Assembly (NCBI GenBank): GCA_029265355.1
Contig: JAJUJL010000003.1
Span: 186,001-250,000 of the forward strand
Length of the DNA stretch: 64,000 bases
Reading direction: 5' to 3'
Origin: Chloroflexota bacterium
Lineage (GTDB): Bacteria > Chloroflexota > Anaerolineae > Anaerolineales > UBA4823
A model generated the notes under the pieces. The model did no database searches, was not told where the DNA came from, and saw only the letters and a list, made by a program, of their open reading frames with translations. A program made the position numbers and the translations under genes. This document shows positions 34,447 through 43,358 of the stretch, one piece after another; the stretch's first letter is position 1, and each line of letters begins with the position of its first letter.

Positions 34447-35691
34447 ATGCCATTACTTTCAGATAAATTGAGAGCCTTGGGGGTGAAGGTTGGAGCCAAC
34501 GACCTTCACCCTTCACGACCTCCGAGACCGCCTGGGCTGGATGAGATTCTCGGGGGTCATACCTATTCAACAGCCGCGGGTGAGACCTACATCGTTGAAG
34601 AATTTTACCCTTCCACCTACACCCATGGTCGCACAGCTTTGCGGCTGGCAGCTCCGAGAGAGCGTCTCGCTGCCTGGTGTGGCGACGAGAGGATCGCCAG
34701 GCTTTCCAGCGAAGCGATCGCCTTCCTGGATACTGAGACCACCGGTTTATCGGGTGGCACCGGCACTTACGCCTTTCTGGTCGGCGCAGGCCGCATGATC
34801 GGGGATACCTTTCACCTGATTCAATTCTTTATGCGCGATCCATCAGAAGAACAGGCGCTTCTCCAGGCATTGGAGTCGTTCCTGGCGCCATGCGAGGTCG
34901 TGGTCACTTACAACGGCAAGGCCTTCGACGTGCCGCTGCTCAACACCCGTTTTCAGCTAAACCTGATGACGTCTCCTTTTCATCGCTTCGCACATCTGGA
35001 TCTGTTGCATCTGGCGCGGCGATTGTGGCGAAACCGCTTGCCCAGCCGTACACTCGGCGTCGTTGAACAGGAGATCTTGTCCACCAATCGCAATGAAGAA
35101 GATATTCCAGGATGGCTGATCCCTAACCGTTATTTTGATTATTTGCGAACCGGGGATGCCAGCACCTTGAAGCCGGTTTTCTACCACAACGCTATGGATG
35201 TGCTCACTCTCTCTGCGCTGCTGGATCACGTTGCAGGTGTGCTGCACGATCCTGTCGAGGAAGCATCCGAACACGGTGTTGACCTGTTAGCGCTGGCGCG
35301 ACTGTTCGAAGATCTTGGAGAACTGGATTTAGCTGCCGACTTGTACCTGCATGGTTTGCAGCACAGCGACCTCGCCGATGCACAGCAAGATCGCCTGCTC
35401 GTGATCCAGGCGCTGCACCGATTGGCAGGCATCCACAAGCGCCGGCGCGATTTTGACTCAGCGGTTTTGCTTTGGCAGCGCGCTGCCCTGTTGGATGACC
35501 TCGACGCCCACCTGGAACTGGCAAAGTATTACGAGCACCAGGCCCGGCAGCCCAAATTGGCGCTAGAGTGGACCGAACAAGCCATTCTGCTCATAAGCAG
35601 ACTGCCCTTCTCTCGCTATTTGCGTGAGCAATGGAGAGGACAGTTGGCGCATCGAAAAAACCGCCTTCTGAAAAAACTGCTCGAGAAATGA
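34447..35691 (+). CDS. RNase H-like YprB-type exonuclease with C-terminal helical repeats
   Basis: The 414-residue protein has a DEDD-type core in its first 270 residues: AFLDTETTGLSGGTGTYAFL (Asp, Glu), VVVTYNGKAFDVPLLNTRF (Asp) and FYHNAMDVLTLSALLDHV (late Asp), as in YprB/ribonuclease H-like domain proteins. The C-terminal 140 residues look like TPR-type helices (LARLFEDLGELDLAADLYLHGL, AVLLWQRAALLDDLDAHLELAKYYEHQ). The ribosome site before ATG 34447 is poor. Its natural substrate is unknown. It ends before a short tandem-repeat region. Confidence 0.8.
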   Translation: MPLLSDKLRALGVKVGANDLHPSRPPRPPGLDEILGGHTYSTAAGETYIVEEFYPSTYTHGRTALRLAAPRERLAAWCGDERIARLSSEAIAFLDTETTGLSGGTGTYAFLVGAGRMIGDTFHLIQFFMRDPSEEQALLQALESFLAPCEVVVTYNGKAFDVPLLNTRFQLNLMTSPFHRFAHLDLLHLARRLWRNRLPSRTLGVVEQEILSTNRNEEDIPGWLIPNRYFDYLRTGDASTLKPVFYHNAMDVLTLSALLDHVAGVLHDPVEEASEHGVDLLALARLFEDLGELDLAADLYLHGLQHSDLADAQQDRLLVIQALHRLAGIHKRRRDFDSAVLLWQRAALLDDLDAHLELAKYYEHQARQPKLALEWTEQAILLISRLPFSRYLREQWRGQLAHRKNRLLKKLLEK

Positions 35692-35777
35692 ACTCTGGCT
35701 GGCTGACTGGCTGATCTTAAAAAGCTGGCTAAATAAAAAGTGCCTGCTAATGATGGCTAATGGCTATACGCATTAAT

Positions 35778-35891
35778 CCCGTCGCAAATTGCGATGCTCT
35801 TTTTTGACCCTGCTATCTCTTTGCCATCTCCCCGTCGCAATTTGCGACGCCTTTCTTGCCCTGCTGTCCCTTTGCCATTTCCCCGCCGCAA
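35778..35891. repeat. Imperfect tandem repeat (about 52 bp x 2+) with palindromic cores
   Basis: Unit 1 is 35778-35830 and unit 2 is 35831-35881, with the start of a third (CCCGCCGCAA) at 35882. Each unit opens with a palindrome, TCGCAAATTGCGA or CGTCGCAATTTGCGACG, then a pyrimidine-rich stretch ending TTTGCCATCTCC/TTTGCCATTTCC. It lies between convergent genes. Confidence 0.65.
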
Positions 35892-36974
35892 TCACAAATG
35901 AAACGTGTGATAGGCGTTGGTGCACGGGTTCCCCAGCGCAATGTGCATGCAGCGCGCCTCCAAATCGATCACCAGCGCATTGATCGTTTTTTGACGATCT
36001 AAAGGCTTCAGATTTTCCTCTGGATGATTGCAGATGGCATTCGGGTAATTCATGTGATCTCGCTGGATGACTTGCAATGACTTAACCGTATGGTTGGTGT
36101 TCTTCAATAATAACCGCAAAGCCCGATAATATCTCACGCGCGTACCAATCAGCTCATCCGGCTCGTATTCGATAGCCTGCATTTTCCGATCCAGGTAGAA
36201 ATTTGTGTGCACCACATATCCCGCCGTCCCGTGCAGTATGGCAAAACTGCGCGCCGACACCTCGACGTTGTACAACTCTCCACTCTCGTGCGCCAAAAGG
36301 TGATTGTAGCCGGCTGCCCGGTGCGGCGACACGGTGGCGCGGATAGCCTGTTCGAGAGTAGTGGCTGCCAGCACGGCTCGCGAAACCACCAGCCGGGGAA
36401 TTCCGATGCGGCTGTCATTTGGGTACACCGAATCGCAGCACTGCGCTATTCCACAGGCATTGAACCCAATGTTCGGAAGCAATCCACCATAAGTCATACC
36501 CAAAAATGGCGGTTCGCCGTCGGGTGTGGCATGCACAACATACACACAAGCTTCATCTTCCGGCAGCCAATCTTCGTTGTGCGCAACCAGCACATTTCCG
36601 TCTGCGGTGTACTCCTCATTGACCGCCAAGCTGGTGCATTTATCTAGATGCAACGCGTCCGACGTCACCGCTTCCATGACATTCAGCACCGCAAGATCAT
36701 CGAAGGGGATATTGGCGCCTTCAGCGATCCCCATGATCTCATCCACATACTGTGGAAATCGCTCCTGGGCGAAAGGCAGGTATTTTCGTGATTGGATTCG
36801 AGCGCCTTCCCAGGTGAGTTGCAATTCATCATAAGCATCGCCAAGCAGCTTACGGGCATTTTCTACGCTGAGCTGCACCTGATCTCGGCAGGCTTCGCCG
36901 ATTTGCTGGCCAATTTGCCTGTGTGTTCCCTTCACCTGCACAAAACGAATGCCAGAATTTGCTCGATTTTTCAC
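35892..36974 (-). CDS. C45 family autoproteolytic acyltransferase/hydrolase
   Basis: The 360-residue protein resembles the acyl-CoA:6-aminopenicillanate acyltransferase (peptidase C45) family of Ntn hydrolases, whose self-cleavage exposes an N-terminal Cys nucleophile. The candidate is Cys113 in LDKCTSLAVNEEYTADG, followed by VLVAHNEDWLPED, a typical block. Further motifs are GGLLPNIGFNACGIAQCCDSVYP and EVSARSFAILHGTAGYVVHTNFYL. There is no signal peptide. The start is a GTG at 36974 with GGAG 10 bases upstream. The gene converges on the 35.8-kb repeat and follows the WecA-like gene on the same strand (12 bp away), but its substrate and any role in polysaccharide synthesis are unknown. Confidence 0.8.
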   Translation of the reverse strand: MKNRANSGIRFVQVKGTHRQIGQQIGEACRDQVQLSVENARKLLGDAYDELQLTWEGARIQSRKYLPFAQERFPQYVDEIMGIAEGANIPFDDLAVLNVMEAVTSDALHLDKCTSLAVNEEYTADGNVLVAHNEDWLPEDEACVYVVHATPDGEPPFLGMTYGGLLPNIGFNACGIAQCCDSVYPNDSRIGIPRLVVSRAVLAATTLEQAIRATVSPHRAAGYNHLLAHESGELYNVEVSARSFAILHGTAGYVVHTNFYLDRKMQAIEYEPDELIGTRVRYYRALRLLLKNTNHTVKSLQVIQRDHMNYPNAICNHPEENLKPLDRQKTINALVIDLEARCMHIALGNPCTNAYHTFHL

Positions 36975-36986
36975 TCTACACGCTCC

Positions 36987-38780
36987 TCATTCTAAATTGA
37001 CAATTTCCAGACGCACTGTCTTTATCCAACAATCGTGTTTTGCACAGGCGAGCACAAGCTCGTTTTTATTTTTTCCATCTGCTGTCAGCAAGACGCCGTC
37101 GATACGCCTGCGGCGGATGATGTCGTCGATTTGATCCACGCCGCCGTAAACCGGAATGCCATGAATAAGCCTGCCGGCTTTCAAAGGATCATCATCGAGA
37201 TATCCCACGGCGCGCAATCCCAATTCTGGATTCATCATCAGCCAACGAGCGGCGATTTCCCCGCTATCTCCCGCGCCATAAATCAGTACGCGCTGCTGCT
37301 CGCCGGTAGTGGCCTGTCCATAGGCACGATCGAGTATTCTAAAAGATGAACGAGAGGCAGCCAAACCTAAAAACAAGAATACACCAAAGAGCAGCATCAC
37401 TTCTAAAGGAAATTGTTGCCGGTATGTGAATATCACAATCGGTGTTTCCAGGGCTACCACACCTACCGTCGCCCGGAAATAGCGTAATAAATCATCCACG
37501 CCCACATATCGCCATAGTCCCCGATATACACCGGTCATAATGAACGAGAGGTACGCGCCCGTATAGGCAATTGGCAGGCTACCCAGGTACAACTCGAGCA
37601 TCTCGGCTGGCATCGTGAATCGCGAATACACCAGAAACGACACATAGTAAACCACACCAATCAGGACAAAATCGAACATGATTTCCAGGAGCCTGCGCCG
37701 GTAGGTGAGCTCGATCATCAGGCGGGCAATAGCTCCTGAAGGATGTGCCCCATCAGAGGGTGTCACCACTTTCATTCGCCCAAGATATGCCGTTGCCAGC
37801 GACAGTGCAAGGATCAACACCGGAATGATAAACAAACTGAGAGCGTAATCAAGGTTTTCAACCGCCAATGCCGCTAAACCAGAAACCAAGGCAATGGTGT
37901 ACAGCGTCAACACAGCCTGCCGCTCTGTAAGCCCAAAGGCAATCAGGCGATGCGAGGTGTGATCGCGACCGCCGAGCGCGGGTGATTGCCCGCGCATCAG
38001 CCGGGTCAAGGTCACCAGGGTCGTATCCATGATCGGCAGGAGAAGCAACAGAGTTGGTACGCCCATGATCGCAAACAGGTTTGAGGCTTGCGGCTGCCGG
38101 GCGATGGCGAGCACAGCCAATGTAAATCCCAACAGCATGGACCCACTATCACCCATAAAAATCTTGGCGGGCGGAAAATTGAACACCAGGAAGGCCAGGG
38201 TAGCGCCAGCTAACCCCAGGCTAACTACCAATAAGTGGAGGCTTCCTGCCTGCCAAAACAGCACGCTCATAAAACCCGCCGCGATGAAAGCGATGCCGCC
38301 TGCCAAGCCATCCATATTGTCCAGGAGGTTGATAGCATTGGTGATGCCCACCAGCCACAAACTGGTTAACAAGATATTGGGCAACTGAGCAACCAATGAA
38401 TCGCCTAACCTGGGTGTAAAAAAGCTGGTGGTGTACCCCTGGTAAATGACAATCATCACAGCGACGATCTGCCCAACCAGCTTGGCAGGTGGCGTCAATG
38501 GCTTGAAATCATCGTAGAGGCCTAAAACAAACATCATTGATGATCCGAGGAGCAGTCCCCAAGGAAATTCGCTCCATGTGCGCGTCACCCAGGCATAGAG
38601 TGCGATCGCAGCGATGAAGGAGGCGTAGATTGCCACCCCACCCAAAAGTGGCGTCGGTTTGCTGTGCCAACGGTCTGGACGAGGTGGGCTGACCTTCCCG
38701 ATGCGAATGCTGATGCTTCTGGTGACCGGTACCAACAGCAGGCCACTTACAAACGAAACAACCAGCGCAAGGATAACCAA
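36987..38780 (-). CDS. WecA/MraY-type glycosyl-1-phosphate transferase fused to CapD/FlaA1-like N-terminal domain
   Basis: The 597-residue protein joins two parts. Residues about 1-330 are an integral membrane polyprenyl-phosphate GlcNAc-1-phosphate transferase: DNMDGLAGG, FMGDSGSMLLGF and GGRDHTSHRL are the WecA/MraY signatures. Residues about 350-597 resemble the membrane and NAD-binding-like half of FlaA1/CapD nucleotide-sugar dehydratases: four membrane helices, then RVLIYGAGDSGEIAARWL and GYLDDDPLKAGRLIHGIPVYG. The protein ends where the catalytic short-chain dehydrogenase part would start, so that domain probably senses or binds a nucleotide sugar. Start is TTG 38780, 6 bases after GAGGG. 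It is 9 bp after the O-antigen ligase-like gene. Confidence 0.85.
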   Translation of the reverse strand: MVILALVVSFVSGLLLVPVTRSISIRIGKVSPPRPDRWHSKPTPLLGGVAIYASFIAAIALYAWVTRTWSEFPWGLLLGSSMMFVLGLYDDFKPLTPPAKLVGQIVAVMIVIYQGYTTSFFTPRLGDSLVAQLPNILLTSLWLVGITNAINLLDNMDGLAGGIAFIAAGFMSVLFWQAGSLHLLVVSLGLAGATLAFLVFNFPPAKIFMGDSGSMLLGFTLAVLAIARQPQASNLFAIMGVPTLLLLLPIMDTTLVTLTRLMRGQSPALGGRDHTSHRLIAFGLTERQAVLTLYTIALVSGLAALAVENLDYALSLFIIPVLILALSLATAYLGRMKVVTPSDGAHPSGAIARLMIELTYRRRLLEIMFDFVLIGVVYYVSFLVYSRFTMPAEMLELYLGSLPIAYTGAYLSFIMTGVYRGLWRYVGVDDLLRYFRATVGVVALETPIVIFTYRQQFPLEVMLLFGVFLFLGLAASRSSFRILDRAYGQATTGEQQRVLIYGAGDSGEIAARWLMMNPELGLRAVGYLDDDPLKAGRLIHGIPVYGGVDQIDDIIRRRRIDGVLLTADGKNKNELVLACAKHDCWIKTVRLEIVNLE

Positions 38781-38789
38781 ACCAGCCCT

Positions 38790-41700
38790 CTACGGATTCA
38801 TTTGATTGATTTGTTCGATCAATGATTGTATTCTATTTTTCTGGTCATCAGGTGCGGATTCCAGCGCCATTTGGGCATGGATCAAGGCGTTCTCAGCATC
38901 GCCCGCCTGAGCATAGATCGAAGCGATAGTCTCCTCGATCCGCCAATCATCAGCCGGGTTGCGATTGTATTCTTTGGCCTTCAGGTAAGACTCCAGAGAC
39001 CGTTCCGTATCGCCCGCCTGAGCGTACAGGCTTCCCAGCGCCAGGGAATAGTTGTAGCGGGCATTTGGATCATCATTGATCGGCATCTCGAGCGCTTTGC
39101 GGTAGTTTTCGATACCCTTCTGCAACCGTTGGAGTTTCTCGGCTTCATCGCTCTGCTGGCGAGCCTGCCGCGCATGATATTCGCCAAGCAATGCATAACT
39201 CCAATGATACTTTGGATCGATCGTGAGCGCCTGGTTGAGCTTTGCCGCGGCTTCTTCTGGCCGATTCAAAATATTCAAATATAAGAGAGCCCACTCGCTC
39301 CACAAACGCGCTGAGTGCGGGCTGAGTGTCACAGCTTTCGAAAAATAATCTTCCGATTGCGAGGCAAGTTCCTGCTTGCGCGCCGAATCCGTTTCAAGCG
39401 ACGCCCACAAGCTATACAGCCTGGCAAGATTTGCGGTGTGGTCGGTATTGAGCGGGTTGATTTCCTGAGCTTTCTTGAGATCGGCAGCGGCCTGCTCGAT
39501 GAGGCTGTTGCGCTCCGATGCATCGGAAAGCGTCCGCGCTTGTTCCAGGTAAGCTCTTCCCAAAAACAGGTAATAATAATCTTCGCTAGGCGCCAGCTCA
39601 TTAGCGTGATTGTAGATCTGTATCGCCAATGGCCATTGCCCAGTGCGTGAAAATGGCTCAGTCAATTTAAAAACAACATCTGCCTGCACAACCCGTAAGT
39701 TGGTTGTTGTGACCAGGCTGATCAAAACCAACCCGCAAAGCAGCGCGGTTGCCCCGCTGCGCAATGGTGAAACGCTGGCAACTCTCACCTCATGATGCGC
39801 AACCATGAACACTCCCAGGCTGAAGACAACCAGGAACACATACACATAGAATTGAGCAATCAGTCCTTCAAAACGTCCAACCTGCGTCAACACATCTTCA
39901 AGGCTGGCAGCCGAAAAACGGGCCATCCCCGCCAATGTGCCAGTATGCCACAGCCAATACACCAACCCAACACCGCCGCTCACACCCAGCATCGCTGCAA
40001 AAATCTTAATATTGAACCCTCGACCTGAACGATCAGATATCTCTGCCGAGAAAACCGTGGCAAAGGCGATCCACGTGGTTAAGGTCAACAGCAGGATACC
40101 CGGCGAATAGGCGTTATTTTTATTGGGCAGCCGTGTGAATGCGGAGGTCAGAATTTCCACAACGCCCGTCAGGTTGCGCGGGTTATTAATATAATTAAAG
40201 CCCAAAGTTGCCAGAACCAGCCCAATGATCAAACCGCACAGGGCGATTGGCTGTAGTTGCACGGTCAGATCTGCTGGGAGGAATTGCTCGTTCCTTCGAG
40301 CAGCCCGTTTCTTCTTTCGGCTCGCTTGCGCGACCTCCTTTGTGCTTTCCCGGACAGGCACACTGGCGGCCTCTCTCGCTGGGTGTCCAGCAGACCAACC
40401 CATCTGAGGCATCACCGATCCAATAACATACATCAAGCCCAGGTAAGACCAGAAGTAAGTGCGTGTGGAAACGATCGCGATCCCGAAATTGATCTCCGCG
40501 AAATGGGCGACAACTGCGGCAAGCAATACGGATAACAGCAGCCTGCGCTCGAAATCTCCTGTCTCCACCTGGTGATCCTCAGGCATGCTGGCAGATGCCA
40601 GGATCAGGTAAAAAACCAATCCCGCCAAAATACCGAATGGGATGCCTACGCCGATGTACGCCGCGCCGCGCCAGAGGCTGAGACCAAGCGCTCCGACCAT
40701 TCCGCCGCCCAGGCTCAATGCCAGGAACAAGCGTTTCTGGCGCCCACTGGTGATTATCCCTATCCACTTGAGACCATAGAAGAAAGCCAACTCGAACAAT
40801 GCCAGGTAAGCAATCATTCCCAACAAACCGGTGATGACAAGCGAATCCCAGGTTTCATTGTGAGAGCGATCTGGGGAGGCATTTCTCCGTTCAACATAGG
40901 CCAATTCGGGCACATAGAAAGGATTATAGGCCACGTACATACTCTCAGGACCATACCCAATAATCGGCCTGATGGCGTTGAAGATATCCTTGCGCCCATC
41001 CGGAAATTGCAGGGGCTGGTGAGGCAGCACCAGCTCCACAGTCCCCTGCCAGATGTATCTGCGCACTTTGGCGCTGTTGCTGTCTGGATCCAAGAGCTGG
41101 CCATAGCGCCCAATCTGCGGCAGAGAGCGCAACGATTCCAATGGCCCACCCTCGATATTGAATAACACCAGGCCAACTCCTCCCAGCAGAAGCGTAGCGC
41201 TCCACACCCGGGCCAGTTTTCGTTTCCTGGTGATAAACAAATACAGCAAGGTGAAGACACCCAAGACGCTGATCAGCATCCCCATGAACGGGCCGCGGCT
41301 CTGGCTCAGGAAGACGGCGATGACTTGCAACGCCAACACGGTCACGTAAATCGTTCCCTGTATAAAATGGCTGACCAGCTTGCTTTTATCATCCGTCTGC
41401 ACGATGATGGCGAATGACCTGAGCATCCTGCCAATCGCCAGGGGAATGACCATAATTAAATACGCCGCCACAAAGATCGAATTTCCCAAGTTGGAGGCGA
41501 TCCGCCGGCTGGTATCGCCTCCCCATGGAATAGGATCCAGGCTGAGTTTCTGAAGAACGCCGTACAAGGAAATTGGCAAACTCACCAAGATGGCGATGGT
41601 GATGAGACGCTCGACCTGCTCTCGCTCGCGCAGATTTGCAACAATGGCAGCAAAAATGATCATGTAAGAAAAGGTGGTATATGTGCCCTGCAATCGTTGA

Positions 41701-42044
41701 TAGGAACCCAGTAAGCTGGTCGCCGGTACGATCGAGAACAGTGTCGCAACCACATACACCATCGCCATGGCCAGGACGCCCAACAACAACGGCGAACCTG
41801 TGGTGACGCGCTTGAACAGGTTCTGAGCATCCCGGTCTGCATCGGCGCGCAGCCGCCCCTGTTCAACGATCTTAACGATCCAGGCGCCCAGGATCAATAA
41901 CGCCAATGACCGCAAGAGGGAGATTTTATCGGGCTCAAATATTCTGCTGGAATAGACATTGAAATAAAGTGGAATCAGTATCAGCGCGGCGGTCCACGCA
42001 GCTTCCATGACGCCGCTCGCATACTTGCTCATTTTGGTTTGCAT
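38790..42044 (-). CDS. O-antigen ligase-like polytopic protein with TPR domain
   Basis: The 1084-residue protein has more than ten membrane helices in its first 700 residues or so. The periplasmic block GYGPESMYVAYNPFYVPELAYVERRNASPDRSHNETWDSL is the WzyC/WaaL signature with the catalytic His/Arg region. The last 320 residues are tetratricopeptide repeats (YYYLFLGRAYLEQARTL, HWSYALLGEYHARQARQ, ARYNYSLALGSLYAQAGDTERSL), often seen on Wzy-C ligases that act on extracellular glycans. It starts at ATG 42044 (ATG 42032 is also possible) and is upstream of the WecA-like gene in the same transcript. Likely role: polymerase or ligase for a surface polysaccharide. Confidence 0.85.
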   Translation of the reverse strand: MQTKMSKYASGVMEAAWTAALILIPLYFNVYSSRIFEPDKISLLRSLALLILGAWIVKIVEQGRLRADADRDAQNLFKRVTTGSPLLLGVLAMAMVYVVATLFSIVPATSLLGSYQRLQGTYTTFSYMIIFAAIVANLREREQVERLITIAILVSLPISLYGVLQKLSLDPIPWGGDTSRRIASNLGNSIFVAAYLIMVIPLAIGRMLRSFAIIVQTDDKSKLVSHFIQGTIYVTVLALQVIAVFLSQSRGPFMGMLISVLGVFTLLYLFITRKRKLARVWSATLLLGGVGLVLFNIEGGPLESLRSLPQIGRYGQLLDPDSNSAKVRRYIWQGTVELVLPHQPLQFPDGRKDIFNAIRPIIGYGPESMYVAYNPFYVPELAYVERRNASPDRSHNETWDSLVITGLLGMIAYLALFELAFFYGLKWIGIITSGRQKRLFLALSLGGGMVGALGLSLWRGAAYIGVGIPFGILAGLVFYLILASASMPEDHQVETGDFERRLLLSVLLAAVVAHFAEINFGIAIVSTRTYFWSYLGLMYVIGSVMPQMGWSAGHPAREAASVPVRESTKEVAQASRKKKRAARRNEQFLPADLTVQLQPIALCGLIIGLVLATLGFNYINNPRNLTGVVEILTSAFTRLPNKNNAYSPGILLLTLTTWIAFATVFSAEISDRSGRGFNIKIFAAMLGVSGGVGLVYWLWHTGTLAGMARFSAASLEDVLTQVGRFEGLIAQFYVYVFLVVFSLGVFMVAHHEVRVASVSPLRSGATALLCGLVLISLVTTTNLRVVQADVVFKLTEPFSRTGQWPLAIQIYNHANELAPSEDYYYLFLGRAYLEQARTLSDASERNSLIEQAAADLKKAQEINPLNTDHTANLARLYSLWASLETDSARKQELASQSEDYFSKAVTLSPHSARLWSEWALLYLNILNRPEEAAAKLNQALTIDPKYHWSYALLGEYHARQARQQSDEAEKLQRLQKGIENYRKALEMPINDDPNARYNYSLALGSLYAQAGDTERSLESYLKAKEYNRNPADDWRIEETIASIYAQAGDAENALIHAQMALESAPDDQKNRIQSLIEQINQMNP

Positions 42045-42130
42045 CGGGAACTTGACCTTAAAAAATGGCGTTTATTCTTACCATCCAAGATATCACAGAA
42101 CAAGGTAAATGACAAGCGCAGCGCAACTGC

Positions 42131-42157
42131 TTGATGCCATGCTGCATCGTTTATAAT
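42131..42157 (+). promoter_or_regulatory. Possible promoter for the glycosyltransferase operon
   Basis: TTGATG (42131-42136), 15-bp spacer, TATAAT (42152-42157), 41 bp before ATG 42199 in the gap between divergent polysaccharide genes. The spacer is short. Confidence 0.35.
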
Positions 42158-42198
42158 TTCGTCTGGTTTTCCTTAGAAGATAAAGCCAATAAAGGACC

Positions 42199-43356
42199 AT
42201 GAACACTGTTCTGATGCTGTTATCCAATCCATACCGTCCGGATGTGCGCGTCGAGCGTGAAGCATCCATACTCACCCAGGCAGGTTACCAGGTCACCATT
42301 CTCGCCTGGGATCGTATGCAAGAATTTTCCGCCCAGGAGCAAACCGGTAGGCTTTCGATCTACCGCATCCAATCCGTTCGCAGCACATACGGCGCTGGAG
42401 CTAAACAATTGGCACGTCTGCCCGTTTATTGGGTGCGCGCCCTTCAGGAGGCCGCATTGCTGAGTTACGATGCTGTGCACTGTCACGATCTGGATACACT
42501 GCCAGCCGGTTATTGGCTGAAGAGGAAAACCGGTGCTCGGCTAATCTTCGACGCGCACGAAGATTATCCTGCGCTCATGACGCTGTATTTACCCCCCGTA
42601 ATGGTGCGCGCTCTGCGCCTCCTGGAGAAATTTCTGCTCAAACAAACTGACCTGACCATCACTGCCAGCACCGTATTGGCTGAAAAATACCATGGCCAAG
42701 GCATCGCGCCGGTCATCTCCGTTGGCAACCTCCAACGCCTGGCTGATTTCACCCAAATCACCGATGAACAACTCTCAGACGCCAGGAAAGCGTTGGGGCT
42801 TGCAGAAAATGACTTCGTTGTTGCCTATATTGGTGGTTTCAGCCGTAACCGTCAGCTCTTACCCCTCATCGAGGCGGCGAAGATGCTCCCGGATACTCAC
42901 TTCCTGGTCTGGGGGGATGGACACCAACGACCGTTGATAGAGCAGGCTGCACGAGAGAGTCCCAACCTGCGCTACCTGGGATGGTTAGAAAACTCCAGAG
43001 TTCCCCTCTTCACACGCATGGCAGATGTGATCTACTATGCGCTAAAACCCGATTACCCAGGCGCCGTGTTCAACGCGCCAAATACGCTTTCCAGCGCAAT
43101 GGCAGCAGGAACGCCACTACTGTGCAACGATGTTGGCGACCTGGGGCGCATGGTTGCCGCCACCGGTTGCGGTGTGCTTCTGAGTGAGATCACGCCAGAG
43201 GCGATCGTCGCCGCCCTGGAGAGCTTGAGAGATCCCGCAGTGCGCAGAAAACTCGGAATGGCAGGATTCCAGGCGGCGCAGGAATACTACAACTGGGAGG
43301 CTGCCTCCAGTTCCTTGCTGCGCGCTTACCAGGACACCTTGAAAATCCAACCATAA
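42199..43356 (+). CDS. Family 4 glycosyltransferase
   Basis: The 385-residue GT-B enzyme starts MNTVLMLLSNPYRPDVRVEREASILTQAGY, typical of family 4 sugar transferases. It has the donor-binding region YIGGFSRNRQLLPLIEAAKMLP and EAIVAALESLRDP at the C-terminus, with NAPNTLSSAMAAGTPLLCNDVG as the conserved block that carries the nucleotide-sugar contact. It builds a glycosidic bond in a surface polysaccharide. The second glycosyltransferase gene starts 2 bp later, so they are one operon with the downstream epimerase. Sugar specificity cannot be read from sequence. Confidence 0.88.
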   Translation: MNTVLMLLSNPYRPDVRVEREASILTQAGYQVTILAWDRMQEFSAQEQTGRLSIYRIQSVRSTYGAGAKQLARLPVYWVRALQEAALLSYDAVHCHDLDTLPAGYWLKRKTGARLIFDAHEDYPALMTLYLPPVMVRALRLLEKFLLKQTDLTITASTVLAEKYHGQGIAPVISVGNLQRLADFTQITDEQLSDARKALGLAENDFVVAYIGGFSRNRQLLPLIEAAKMLPDTHFLVWGDGHQRPLIEQAARESPNLRYLGWLENSRVPLFTRMADVIYYALKPDYPGAVFNAPNTLSSAMAAGTPLLCNDVGDLGRMVAATGCGVLLSEITPEAIVAALESLRDPAVRRKLGMAGFQAAQEYYNWEAASSSLLRAYQDTLKIQP

Positions 43357-43358
43357 GC

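Noticed and set aside
35789-35983. Small ORF with repeated CHLPVAICDAFLALLSLC
   Set aside because: Its apparent protein repeat comes from the 52-bp DNA repeat, it has no ribosome site, and it runs into the antisense of the C45 gene.
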